Source: Hypomyces perniciosus (taxonomy: Eukaryota > Ascomycota > Sordariomycetes > Hypocreales > Hypocreaceae). Taken from it: a DNA stretch of 64,000 nt. The DNA lies in NCBI GenBank assembly GCA_008477525.1, contig SPDT01000003.1, positions 2,046,001-2,110,000 of the forward strand. Reading direction: 5' to 3'. The notes beneath the pieces were generated by a model. It saw nothing but the letters and a program-made list of their open reading frames with translations, had not been told where the DNA came from and ran no database searches. The translations under genes and the position numbers were made by a program. How positions within the stretch are numbered: the first letter of the stretch is position 1; the number at the start of each line of letters is the position of its first letter. Of the stretch, positions 35,337-47,800 are shown in pieces.

Positions 35337-38300
35337 GTACCCCCCCTTTTTAAACTCCATTTACCTTTAAATGGCTATTCCAAGACTATATATATTCTAA
35401 TCCTCTTATTATATTAATTCTGTTGTAAGCGGCTGCTGTATTGCAGGTCTGGCTAGTCAGTTATCTTCCTTTTCTTAACCTAGGCAGGCGGGCTAGGCTT
35501 ATTAGGGTTTTTTATATAGTATTTTAAAAGGGCGGCATCTTGTCCTTTCAGATCCTTTATAGGTTGCTAGCTTAGTATATAGTGTTTCCAGGCTATATAA
35601 TAGTATAGGCTATCTTTATTATAGCAGTCAAGGATCTTATTAAATTCTTACTTTTCTATTACTTTGTTTATTTTATTATCTCTTTTAAGGACTTATCCCT
35701 ATATATTTTTATTTTCTCGCTTATTAATAGCGTCTTATTTTAGCAGATATATTTATTAGCCTGCTTTATTGACTGCTAGTAGTTTATAGAGAGAGTTATA
35801 GAATATAAGGAAAATGCAAATATAGTTAAAGAGTTTAAGTCAGTAAGCTTAAAGGTATATATTGAGGATTTTATATAGGCCTACCTATTTATTATCTTTT
35901 TTTTTTATTAGGCGGTTTATTTTAAGGTATTTAGTCTTTAACTATACCTTTTTATTGACTGCGAATTAATATAAGTTTTCCTTTAATATATTGGCTGCGG
36001 CTTTATATTAAGCAATTAATTATACTATAAAGGCTTTTAGTTAATTTAGGATTTATTAGAAACGCTTAGCTATAGTGTTTACTTTATAGAAACCTTTCTT
36101 TTAAGCGATAGATAGGTTTAGTAGGTAAAGGTTTAAAGGCTTAACTTTTAAGTGCAGGTAAAAACTATAATTTATAAAGAATAGCGAGGTTCCTGTTATT
36201 TTAGATATTTAGTTATTTTAGGCAAACTTTATAAATAATAACTAGTCTATTTAATTATTTTAATAAAAACTTATAAACTGCCTAAAATACTGCTTTACTT
36301 TTGCATTTAGCTGTTTAATTTAGTTATTAATCTTTAAATAATAGGCTAAAGAATATTTAAAGTGAATTTTAAGTTATTAAAATAGCTATTTCTAGAATTT
36401 AGATATAAACTGGGTACCTTGGTTTAATATAATTGTTTTTGGGGCTTTATATAAAGTATAGATATATAAGATAAAGGCATTGGCAAATTCTTTAGTATTA
36501 AATATATAGGTAGTAATAAAGTAGTGCATTTTTGTTAAGTAGTATATTACTATAAAGATATTTTTATAGATTAAGCTTTGCTGGTTATAGTTAGGCAGTA
36601 GTGTAATATAGTCTATTAAGATATTACTTTAAGCCTAAAATAATACTAGTAATAGTTTTAGGAATTTTAAGGGAGCAGATTTGCTTAACTTTATTTAAAA
36701 GTATAGGTTATAACCTTTAATAAAAGTATTAATATTAGCTAATATTCGCGGCTATTAATATATATAGTTAAAGAGGTTTAGTGTTTTTATTTATCCTAGG
36801 TATCCCTTTAGCCTAGAAAAGTGTATTTAGTATATAATTTATATTTTTGCTTTATTTATTGGCGGGAGGAAAAATTATTCCTAGTAATATATTTAATTGC
36901 TGCAGATTTAAAGTCTTGTATTGCTGCCTTTAAGTTACTTTAAATGCTTTTAGGCTATTATTAAACGGCCAGGTTTTAAAGCGCCTATATTATAATATTC
37001 GCTATATTTAATGTTTTATAGGCTTTATTAATTATTCTGTTAATTAATATTTCTAGGTTTAGGATTAATGTATTAGTTATTATAGTAAATAGGTTTTTAT
37101 TATTTATATTTCTTGTAATATTAGTATAGGTATAGGGGTTAAAGCGGTTTTCTGGGAGTAAGGTTTTTTTTTTTTTAATTGGCTATTGTTTTAGTTTGAC
37201 TGTATTAGGATATTTTAAAATCTTTTATTTAATATATTAGGCTTTACTGCTTTTAACTTAAGCTAATAAATAATCTGGAAATTGTATTAGGATAAGAATT
37301 TAAATTAATAGATTTATCTTTAATTTAATACTTTAATAGTTATAAATATTTTAAGTTTTTATAGTTTATAATAATTTTAAATTTATTTTTTATACTTTAA
37401 AGTTTAAGGCGCTATTTTTTAATAATTTAATAATAGCTAGCAGTTTTTTATTATAAATCTTATAATTATATTTAGCAGGTAAATACTTTAATAAAAAGTA
37501 TACTATTAGTTATAAGATATTATTTTTATTATATTAGGAGAGAATACTATTAGATGTTTAGTTTAAGGTATTTATTTCTAAGACTGTCTTTTTATTATAG
37601 TTAAAGAAGGTAAGGATTAGGGCGGTTATAAATTGGGTTTTAAGACAGTTAAATGCAGCAGTATAGAGTTTTATCTAATTCTATAGTATATCTTTTTTTA
37701 AAAGGCTATTTAAAGGTTTATAAATATTAAAGAAGTTTTTAATAAACTGTTAATAGAAATTTGCGAAGCCTAGGAAGTGTTAGAGTTTGTGGAGGTTTAA
37801 AGGTCTCTTTTAATTTATAATTGCGGCTATTTTTTTAAAGTTTATTTTAATACTATTGTTTATAATAATTAAGTTAAGGTATTTTATTTTTATTATTTTA
37901 AATTTGCATTTTTTAATATTAATTTAAAGACTTATATTAATTAATTTATTTATAACTTTTTATATATATTATTAGTATTCCTTTTATATAGCTAAGTAGA
38001 TTAAGATATTGTTAAGGTAGGCTATATAAATTTTATTAAGTAAATTATATAAAGTATAGTTAATATAGTGTTGGAAAAAGGCTAGGGCGTTATAAAGACT
38101 AAAGGGTATAATAAGGGTTTTAAATAGCTTAAACTAGGTTATAAAAGCTGTCTTTTATTTATATCCCTTTATAATTCTAAGTTTATTAAAGGCGGCTATT
38201 ATATCTAGCTTAATATAAAATCTAGTATTATATAGAGTATTTAATATCTCCTGGATTAGCGGCAATAAGTAGTGATTTTTTATAGTAATATTATTAAAGC

Positions 38301-41300
38301 TTTAATAGTTTTAATAAATATAGACGCCTTTTCTGGGTTTTATAGCGAGGAGCAGGGGGGCAGGATATTTTACTTTAGATTCTTTAATAAATCTTTTAGT
38401 TAAGTTTTTATCTAGCTATTCTTTTATAACTTAAAGTTTGCTTAGTAATATTAGGCGGTTTTTTTAATATAGTGGTTCCTTTTTTCAGTAAAAGTTTAAT
38501 TTTATAGTTTTATAATCTTTTAAGGGGAAGTTTATTTACTAGTTATAAAAGGAAGCTGATAATTTTATTTTATAGCTAATTAAAAAGTTTCTTTTAAATA
38601 CTATTTTCTGTTAATTCTAGCTTTATTTTTATAAATTTATTAATATTAGACTTTAATATCCCTTAAAGGTACTTTTTACTATAGCAGTATATAAAGAAAT
38701 TATAGAAAGCTATAGGGAATAATGCTTATATTACTATAAAGCTGCCTTATCTTTATAATACACTTGTAAAGGTGTCTTTATTAAACTTTAATAGTTAATA
38801 TACTTTATATTCCTATTCTTATATATCTTTTATTAAATTTACTTAGGTTAGTCTTATATATTAAATAGATAGGTCTTTATAAAACTAGATAAATGATATT
38901 GCAGCGGATATTTAGATATCTGTTAGGTTAGGTTATTTATATAACGCTACTGCTGCAGGCTTATTAGGTATTAATATATTTAGCTTAAGGAGTTATATTA
39001 GGTTATATTAATATAGATATTAATAGCTATTAGCTATAGGTGTTATTAAGACTAGTATTAAAGGCTTGTTTAGTATTATCTATACTTTAATCTTTAGTCC
39101 TTTATAGTTATTAGGTTAATAAATATAATAGTAATTTTACTTTAATATTAATATAAGGTTAATATATATATCCCTTTTTCCCTATTAAGGTATTGTTTTT
39201 TCTAGTATACTTTTAATATAGGCTTAGAACTTAACTTTCTTTTTAACCTTTTTTTTTATCTTTTTTAATATATTATTTTATTTTTTACTGGTAGTGTAAA
39301 GTATTAACTTTAAGGGTTTACCTAGGATATTAATATTATATAGAATAGTTATTGGGCTAGGAATTATTAATATAGTATAGGTTTAAGGATAATAATTTAT
39401 TAAATAATATTGTAAGTTAAAAGTAACTGTTAATATAAGCTAATTAATATTGGGATTATATTGCTATAGCTATAGCATTTTAAAGATAAAGGGGTTTTAA
39501 TTTAAAAGATTAGTGATAAAAAATATATATAGCTTTTTATATTGCCTTATTTTTATATTTAGGATTATATAATTAATAAGCTATACTGCTATTTTACTAT
39601 TAGTTAAAATAAAGCTTTTTAGTCTAGGTAATTGTATTATTAGCATTTAGGACTTTTAGAGAAAATGCTAGTCTGTAAAGCGTTATACTCAACAGCTACT
39701 ATTAATAAAGGTTAATATAGTTACTAGTAAATGTGCAAGGAATAATATAGTATAAATAAATAGTAATTTATTATTTATAGCATTTAAAATTAATAGTCTG
39801 TTATTAATAATAATCTATTATATCTATAAAGGTATTAGGTTTATAGGCTATTTTAATATTCTATTATACTTTTTAATGCAATATTATTAAAAAGTTACTC
39901 TTTTCCCTGCCTTTTTATATTAAGAGTTATATCTTTATAGGCAAGTATATTGCTAAAGGTAACTAATCTTTTAATAAAGCTGGTTTTATTAATATAGTAT
40001 AGGAATAGGTTTCTATAATATAATAGGTTATTTTTTTAGGTTAGGAAATGCTGGTATTGCAGGAACTGGGGAATAGGAATTTATAGTGCTGGTATACTTT
40101 TTCCCTGGCTTAGGATATATACCCTGCCTTAAGGCGCTATAGTACTATTGCCTTAATATATTCTGCGTTTTAGGAAGCCGCTACTATATCCCTATAGGGT
40201 TTAAGGTTTTATAGTATTAGCTTTCTGCTTTTTTATATAGTTACTGACTATATATTAACTGCTATAATAGTAGTATAGGTTATAGAGTTATTAGTATTTT
40301 TTATATTATAAAGTAAAGGATATAGCATTTAACTATATAAGATTACCTGCGTTTTTTTACTTTAAAGGGTTTAATTTATTTTAAGGCAGGGCTTATTAAA
40401 GAGTATAGTTGCTGTTTAGCTTTTTAAACTTGCAGTTACCTTTAAGTTTAGTGTAATAGGCCTGCTTTTTAAAGTTATTGTAAACTTTTTAACTAAAAGT
40501 TCTTTAAATAGACTAGTTATCTTTATTTATAGGCTTATTGCTTTTATTAATAAAGGCAGTAGCTATTTTTTTAGATATTTTAAGGTAAAGGGTATTGACC
40601 TTTTAGGTATTAATTTTGCCGGCTTAGGCTGCTAGTTTATGGAATTTAGTAATAAAGTTCTAGAATAGTTTATTTACTATATAATAGGTATTAAACTTTT
40701 AGGCAGCGGATCGCGAAAGGTTAAGAGTTTTATACTATAAGTTTAGAAATTTAATAAAAGTCTTATTACTTCTTTATTTTTATATTATACAGTTATCTTT
40801 TTTTATTATAATATAGTTAAATGCCTTTTATATTAAATTATAGGCATTATTATTTAATTGGCTGCTAATATAGAGGATATATTTATAAGGGGTATTAAAG
40901 TATTTAGTATTGATTATAATATTGCGCAGTATAGTAAAACGCTAGTTTATATACTTTTACTAATAGGTTTTTATATCTTTATCTTTAGCGTTAAATTTAT
41001 CTTTAAAGTTATTAGTTTAATGCTTTAAAATATTATTACTTTTAGCTTTAATAAACTTATTAATTATATTGCTTTAGCTTTAGACTTTATATTAAGTGAG
41101 CTTTAGGTTTTCGATAATAGCAGTATTCTTAAACTCCTTTTATTTTAAGGCTATATTAAAGTTATACTTTTAGTTCTAAAAGTAATTAAAGATAATATTA
41201 AAGAACTACTTTAATTTTAGTGCTTAAAGCTATAAAGTTAGGTTATAATTGTTATTATAAGCTTTTAGGATAGTATAGATATAAAGCTGGTTATAGAAGT

Positions 41301-41577
41301 AATTAGCGAGCTTTAGTTTCTAATTAAGGTCCCTTTCTACGCCTTTTATTCTTATTTTAATATTTTTAGGTTAAATGCAGGCTAGGGAATTAGGTATAGA
41401 TTAAAGAGTTAGGCTTTTGGGCTTAGGGTCTTGCTATAGTTAGGGATTAGTGAATTTCCTGTAAGATATAGGGCTTTTTGTAGTATCGCGACTGGGCTAT
41501 CAGCAATTTCGTTAATTCTTCTCAGGTAAGGTTAAGGGCTAGGGGTAATAGCGCAGTTGTTATAGGAAGGTATAAAC

Positions 41578-41739
41578 TATTACAGTATACGGAACAGCAG
41601 GTTAAGGTGATATCTTTATTATGCCTTGAATAAGGCAAGAAGCTATAAGAATGTGGTTCGAAGGTGTAGGACCAAGTCGTTATGTGAGGATGCATGTGAT
41701 GCTGATAAGTCATCAGAGGGCAGGTTTGGTGCCGTAACA
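41578..41739 (-). repeat. Gypsy-2 LTR (right)
   Basis: 162 bp, TATTACAGTATACGGAAC to GTGCCGTAACA. Keeps CpG and CpA sites lost in the left copy. A 72-codon minus-strand open frame covering it is not a gene. Confidence 0.9.
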
Positions 41740-42377
41740 ATACCAGATAAACTAATAAAAAAAAGGATAGCCTATAACCTTTTTTTTTAAAGTTAAAGCA
41801 CTTTAATATATATTAAACGCTAAATAAAAGCAGAAAAAATAACCTTTTAGAAAAAGTATTAAAAGGCAAATGCCTTAAAAAGCTATTAACTATAAAGCCT
41901 AAAAGCATTTATAAATCCTTTAAAACTAAAACTCTTTTAATTTATTTTATATAAACTATTAGCAGAAAAGTCTAGTTATAGAGACTTTTAAAGCTATTAT
42001 AACTATTTTAGCTATAATATATAATCCTTTTATAGATACAGCTCTTTTAAAGAGTTAAAGTACTTTATTAAATACTATATAATAAAGAGCTTTTTCTTTA
42101 AAATATTAAAAAGTAAAAAATTAGTTATATATTTATTAAGATTTAAAGGAAGTAAAGCTTTTTAAAAGCTAGTAAAAGAGGTAAACCTATATAGCCCCCC
42201 TTTATAAAATATAGATTAAGAATATACTAAAACTTTCCTTTATTTAGTGAAATATAGTAAATAGGGTTTAGACCTTTAGCTTTTACTAACCTATTGCTTA
42301 AATAAGGCTGTTATATTTAGATATAGAGTGGTTATAAGTAGTAATAAAAATAAAAAATAAAAAATATAAGTGTTCCT

Positions 42378-43044
42378 GGCAATCCTACTTGGGAAAGTGC
42401 GGTTTTATTAGAATAAGTGGGTGTAGAGGGCCACTGTATACTATACAGGTTAATGCCTAGCGCCTGGCAGACGTGAACGGTGCTACTGACAAAAAGCAAT
42501 TTTTAAAACGTTTGTTGCTCCGTTTCCGTTGGCAAAATAAGTGCTCACACCGCCAACGTGCCAGCAGTATAAAGTAAATGGTTGATGTGATGTATCACGA
42601 TTTCTGCTACCAGGGCTCCCTAGGAAGACCGACTTAAAGCTAGTTCCTTTTCGATTAGATAAAGGAGGGGGTAAATAGAGATGAGCCCTATAATACGTAC
42701 GTTAATAATTTTTCTGCCGGTAGAACCTTGCTTATGATACACTGCCCTTTTCTGCCATCGGAATTCTGCCATCGGAATTCTGCTATTGGAATTCTGCCGG
42801 CAGAATTCCGACCTTTCCTCCACCTGCATTAGGCTACCACAATGGGCCCGCTATTTAAATTGGTCTCTCAATAAAGGTCTGGAGCTTCAAGTAAAAACTG
42901 TTAATATATAACTGTGAAGCCTAACGATGCTTAGCCCTTGCCTGTGTTAGGCTTACGCGTAGGATGTTATTTCATTACTTGGCAGCTTAGAGATAGCCGG
43001 CGACGACTAACCAAGATGCTTTCTAGCTAAGTGAGTGGAATTGT
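42378..43044. other. low-copy DNA between LINE B and LINE C
   Basis: Ordinary base composition. Holds the 14-bp tandem repeat described separately. An open frame of 69 codons on the minus strand (42620-42829) depends on that repeat and shows no family likeness. No gene called. Confidence 0.45.
42752..42809. repeat. 14-bp tandem repeat ending in a perfect palindrome
   Basis: Four units of CTGCCATCGGAATT (two exact, then CTGCTATTGGAATT and CTGCCGGCAGAATT). The last junction forms a perfect 22-bp palindrome at 42788-42809 whose half is GGAATTCTGCC. Confidence 0.9.
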
Positions 43045-43060
43045 ACAATTTCCCAGGACA

Positions 43061-44239
43061 CGGACTGGAAAGGCAGTCCACCCCTCCCCGGACAGGCATG
43101 TCAACACGGGCGCCAGTCTCAGGGCAAAGCTAGACAAAGTCTTCAAAACGGCGGCCCGCGCGGTCGTTCCCGTCTGGAAAACCACACCGATCCCCGTCCT
43201 GCACAGAGAATCAGGCGTCCCTCCGGCGCTCACTGCGCTCGCCTAGGCGAGGCTTAGATGCACGGCCCGACTTGCTGGCCTCGATCGGGCTGGCATACAG
43301 GATCGACAACCCCGCACTATATCCGCTTAAGACGCGTCTACAGAGTACAGAGAACTGCATATCTAGTTGGCTGGTCCGCCAGACCTACCCTGTTTGCCAG
43401 AAAGCCACTGAACGTGGCAGCCGGGCTGAACTTCAAGCTGCTGGGGAAAGAGATAGCGACTAAGAAATACCTGGAACTGATTAATTTACTACCTAAGTCG
43501 ATAATAGCAGTATACTTAGATGGATTGCAGCTTCACGGCGGCTCCGGTTGGGGAGCAGTCGTGTACTGCAGAGCTAAAGCCTGAATAAAATACAGAACCC
43601 TTATAAAATCGGAAGTGTTCGATGCGGAAGCTATAGGAGCTACTATAGCGATTGAAATGGCCGCAGGCCTGGCAAGAATTGACCCTAGAGTTAGAGACAT
43701 CCATGTCTTTCTGCACAACTCCTCAGTGGTCAAAGGACTCCTTAGCGAAGTACCCGCCTCCTCGCGGAGGGAGTTCCCCCGCTTCTAGAATACTGCAGAG
43801 AAACCACCCCCCGCAGTATGTTCGTCTTATGGGTCCTAGGGCATTAGGACGTCTAAGGCAATGAATTTGCTGACAGGCTCGCCAAAGCAGGAGCGACAGC
43901 ACTGCTCACCCTATAAGGCAGGAGCTCACTTGCCTATATTAAATACTGGGCTAAAGAAGAAAGAATTACTATTTAAGAAGGATACTGGGAGTTGAATGCC
44001 CCGGAGAGCTATCTATGCTGGAACCTGGGGGCTTCCCCTAATCCTTTAAAACTGAAGCCTTTATGCCCCCTCCCTTTCGCAAAACTTAAATTAAAACACC
44101 TAACATATCTCCTTTATTTAGCGAAACGTGGCGAATAGTGGCTGCTAGCCTCGAGCTTTTACCGACCTATTGCTTAGATAAGGCTTATGTACTTATTTAT
44201 TTAGTGGTTGTTAATAGTAAAATAAAATAAATAAAACAA
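43061..44239 (+). mobile_element. LINE C: 5'-truncated Tad1-like LINE, little RIP
   Basis: Holds the C-terminal part of the LINE polyprotein in broken frames: KLDKVFKTAARAVVPVWKTT and VLHRESGVPPA at about 43115-43225, then an RNase H region with SIIAVYLDGLQLHGGSGWGA (about 43500) and IHVFLHNSSVVKGLL (about 43700). The 3' terminus (GTGGTTGTTAATAGTAAAAT) matches the other copies. Probable 16-bp TSD ACAATTTCCCAGGACA (43045-43060) and ACAGTTTCCTAGGATA (44240-44255), three transitions apart. Much less mutated than LINEs A, B, D and E, so a different subfamily or a later arrival. Confidence 0.8.
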
Positions 44240-44241
44240 AC

Positions 44242-44303
44242 AGTTTCCTAGGATAGTATTTAAATGCAGAGCGTCCTTGGAAATTGTACTGTCCTGGGAA
44301 ACT
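44242..44303. repeat. inverted repeat (hairpin) at the LINE C 3' junction
   Basis: AGTTTCCTAGGATA at 44242 pairs with TGTCCTGGGAAACT at 44290-44303 (12 of 14 positions). Using the left TSD copy instead (TTTCCCAGGACAGTA) the pairing is perfect over 15 bp, so the unfilled site was a hairpin. Confidence 0.65.
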
Positions 44304-44727
44304 ATTTTTCTAATTAACACCTAGTTCTTGTCGAAGTTAGTTTGTCATTAACTTATATAATGTCATAATAAGGTTTAGCAATCGAAACTGGCCGTTACGG
44401 ATAAGTTCCACTAATGGCCAGTATATTTTTACCAAGTTACCGGTTTAAATACAACTATTTTAGGGTAGGCCAATATCGTCACTGCAACAGGATTCCGCTT
44501 AATACACCTGCTAGGTCTGTATTGTATTAGGCAACAGCTGCAATAATTGAAAATACCTGTATACCCGCCTCCACTTAATATTTCCTACGACAGTTTCAAG
44601 TAAAATAATTAATTAGGCTGCTGGGACTTAACTGGATACCTTTAAATTTCTCCCTTAACACTAGCGATTGCAATAAATTTGCCTAGGAGTTTGATCGGCT
44701 TAATAGATTTAATCGTTATTATCTAAT
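44304..44727. other. low-copy DNA between LINE C and LINE D
   Basis: Moderate A+T, no gene or terminal repeat recognised. Confidence 0.4.
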
Positions 44728-47700
44728 TCTTTTTTATTACTATTTACAACTACTCTATATCTAGGTATAAAAGTCTTGTTTAGGCAATAGGTTAGTAAAA
44801 GCTAGTAATCTAGACCTTATTTGCTATATTTTGCTATATTTTGCTAGATAAAGGAAAATTTTATATATATTCTTAATCTATATTTTATAAAGGGGGGCTA
44901 TATAAGTTTGCCTCTTTTATTAGCTTTTAAAAAGCCTTATTTCCTTTAAGTCTTAGTAGGTTGTTAAGATAACAAGGTTATACTAAACCTCATTTATGTA
45001 TGGCTTCTAGGAAGCTGTATACAACGCAGCAATAAGGAAACGACTGAGAGTCTAGTTGGGTTAACAATGGATAAACAATTGAATTGTAACTGAACTAATA
45101 GCTAGAAAGCTATAGAATATCTAGTAATGTGCGGCTGGTGTAGAAGTGATTGTATGAACAATAGCTTTGTCTTCTACAATAGTCCTCCGACTAGATAATA
45201 GGAATGCGGCGGCAGAATTGGGTTCGTGGCCCCATTCCTATTTTCCGCAAAATTCATTTATATGGGAAATCGTCCAAATCGACTCACGGCCATACAAACA
45301 GGAAACCATTTTAGTCAGATTTTTCACAATAGCCATTGTGGCCATTGTATTGAGTCTAGGGTAGGCGGGGTAGCTGGTCCTAGCTCAATTGTTATCGTTG
45401 AAGATAACAGAAATTTCCTGACTTACACCGAAGTTCCTCCAGGGACTCGGTCCTAGCGTCGGGCCTAATTCCGGGTCTAGCCGGAATAGGAAGGTTACCT
45501 AATTACATAGAGATCCTTGCTTTTTAGCCCTCCTTTTTAACATAGGTATATAATAGGTCTCTCGCTTTTAAGCGTTTTAGGTAAAAAGCTCTTTATTATA
45601 TAGCATTTAGTAAAGTATCCTGGTTTTTTAAAGGAGCTGCATTTATAATAAGATTATATATTATAGCTAAATTAGTTATAATAGCTTTAAAAATCTCTAT
45701 AATTAAACCTTTCTATTAGCAGTTTATATAAAATAAATTAAAGGAGTTTTAGTTTTAAAGGATTTAATAGTGCTTTTAAATTTTATAATTAATAGCTTTT
45801 TAAAGTATTTACTTTTTAATATTTCTTTTAAAGAGTTATTCTTTCTGCTTTTATTTAATATTTAATATATATTAAAGTGCTTTAGCTTTATAAAAAGTAG
45901 TTAAAGGTTATTTGTTTATTTACTACTTTATCTATTATTTTATTACTTTATATATTATTATAATTTAATACTTAAAAAATAAATACTTTATAAAGGTATA
46001 TCTCTTTAACTATATATTAAAACTATATAAATTCTCTTTATAATAAAATTAAGGCTTTATTTAAAAGGCTTTTAAGTATTAATATATTATTAAGAAAAAT
46101 ATATATTTTACTAATTTTAAGGTTATTTTTTATAAATTTAGCTGCAGTTTTAATTACTTTAATAGCCTTTATAGCTTTTATATTATAAACTTTTATATCA
46201 CTAAATAGCCTATAGTCTTTATAGACTTTAGCTTTATAATATACTGCAGCTTTTTATTTTATATTCTTATTAAATTAAAAGCTATTTAAGTAACCTGTAC
46301 TTTTTAAAGCTAGTTTTAAATTTATTAGTTTAAAGTACTTTTATATAGTTAGCTTTTTTTTTAATATTTTAACGTTTAAACTAGCTTAAATAAAATAAGG
46401 CTTATAGGCGAAAAAGTAAATTAAATAGATTAGCCGATTAATTTAATTATCCTTTATAAATATATTATAAAAAGCTAGGTAATTAGTTTATTAATTTATT
46501 AGTTAATAAATAAAAGCAGTTTAAGCATATAAATTAAATAAAGTTTTTTAGCTTTATTTAAGTAAATATTATAAATACAGGTAGGATATTAGATTTTTTA
46601 TAAAGCATTAGGATAAAGGTGGTTTTTTAAACTAAAAAGACAATATAAATTACTGTTTATAGGCTTTATTTAATTTTACTATAAAGTTATTAATACCTAT
46701 ATTTATTATTTTATTTAAATTATTTTTAAATTATTTTTCTAAACTAGGCTATTATACCTTTATACTATATAAAATAATTAATAATATATAGGCTTTAACT
46801 GCTATAGTTATTATATTAAAAGGGGACCTTTTTTAATTTTATTAAGGCTTTTAAGGAAATTAATTATTTTTAAAGCTTTAACTGCTTAGGCTTTTATATA
46901 TACTTTAAATAATAACTTAAAGTTAAAGATAATACTAAGCTATTTTATATATAGGCTAAAGTTAATTTATTTTCCTTTTAATATAACTTTATAGTAAAGG
47001 TTAAATTTATATTTTTTATAAAAGTAAAAGAGTTTAACTTTATTTAAAGTAAAAGAGATTATATTTTTTCAACTTTAATAAATTATTTATAGTTTATTTT
47101 ATAATATTATTAAAGTATAGTTTATATAAAGGCCTATAATTAAAAAGGCAATATTATTTATATAGTTAAAGTAGTTATTATTAGCTTATTTTATTTTTAA
47201 AAGCAGTATAATATATAATATAAATAAAATTAATAAAAAAGGGGATTTTTAAAGGGTTTTATATTTAAATTTACTATTAAGGAAAATAATATTATCCCTT
47301 TTTTAAATAAAAACTATATAACTATTTAAAAAAAATTTATTTATTTAATAAACTAATTTAATTATTTTTATTTTTTAAATTAAAAGGGTATATAGTTTTT
47401 TATTATAATATTAAAGGCTTTTAAAATATTAAAAGTAAAAATTAATATTTTATTTCTTTTAAAAAGTATTAGTTTTATATTATAAATAAAGTAAATAAAA
47501 AGGTTTATATTGCTTTTTTTTAATAAAGCTTTAAAGTATTATTTTAAAAGTATTTTATATTTAAATATATCTTTTATAATCTTTTATACTAATAGCTTTT
47601 TTAAGCTTTTGCCTATATATAATAAAAGTAAGATTGGCTGCTAAGCTTTATATATAGAGTAGTCTGGCTTATTTGGCTTAGGTATAAAAGTCACTTCGGC

Positions 47701-47800
47701 ATTTCGGAAAGGGGCTAGGTAGTACCTGATCTTTAGGTATCCTTTGAAGAGCTTGTGTACGAAGTTGGCTGTTATAGTTCTTCATGGGGTGAAACATGGA
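44728..47800 (-). mobile_element. LINE D: 5'-truncated Tad1-like LINE, split by a solo LTR
   Basis: Minus-strand copy: its 3' tail is the T-rich start at about 44728 (TTTTTTATTACTATTTACAAC), and its reverse transcriptase lies at the right end. There the minus strand reads NFVHKLFKGYLKIRYYLAP and VTFIPKPNKPDYSIYKA at about 47650-47770. Mutation is heavy in the middle and light at 47640-47790. The right junction with the hAT gene is at about 47800; I found no TSD. Confidence 0.78.
44962..45542 (+). repeat. solo LTR, family S, copy 5
   Basis: TGTTAAGATAACAAGG to CCCTCCTTTTTAACA, with a perfect 5-bp TSD TAGGT (44957-44961 and 45543-45547). It lies inside LINE D. The least mutated copy of the family. 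Confidence 0.93.

Larger units (their letters stand above)
35175..41739 (-). mobile_element. Gypsy-2: complete Ty3/Gypsy LTR retrotransposon, RIP-mutated
   Basis: 162-bp direct LTRs (35175-35336, 41578-41739) enclose 6.2 kb. The complement of a polypurine tract (GTACCCCCCCTTTTT) touches the left LTR, so it lies on the minus strand. The minus strand from about 38420 down to 37200 reads a Gypsy reverse transcriptase and RNase H in order: PAPLLLAIKPRKG, FYIKLDIIAAFNKLRI, AYLNNILIY (family 'AYLDDVLIY'), KYLNLIII and FLGFANFY. Stops throughout. Outside bases ATAGC and ATACC agree at four of five, and the LINE sequence is continuous across the site. Confidence 0.88.
33297..42363 (+). mobile_element. 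LINE B: 5'-truncated Tad1-like LINE, split by Gypsy-2
   Basis: Starts in the reverse transcriptase (VCDFVYKLFKGYLKIRYYLA at about 33330) and runs to 35169. It resumes at 41745 after the Gypsy-2 insertion and ends in an A-rich tail at about 42363. Its 3' terminus (GAGTGGTTATAAGTAGTAAT) matches the other LINE copies. TSD of 14 bp with one mismatch: ATATAAGTCTTCCT (33283-33296) and ATATAAGTGTTCCT (42364-42377). Strongly RIP-mutated. Confidence 0.82.

Noticed and set aside
42752..42807. possible CRISPR array
   Set aside because: The units are contiguous without spacers and the genome is eukaryotic.
43258..43584. 108-codon open frame called as a separate gene
   Set aside because: Its second half is the RNase H region of LINE C (YLDGLQLHGGSGWGA); the first half is out of frame for the LINE.
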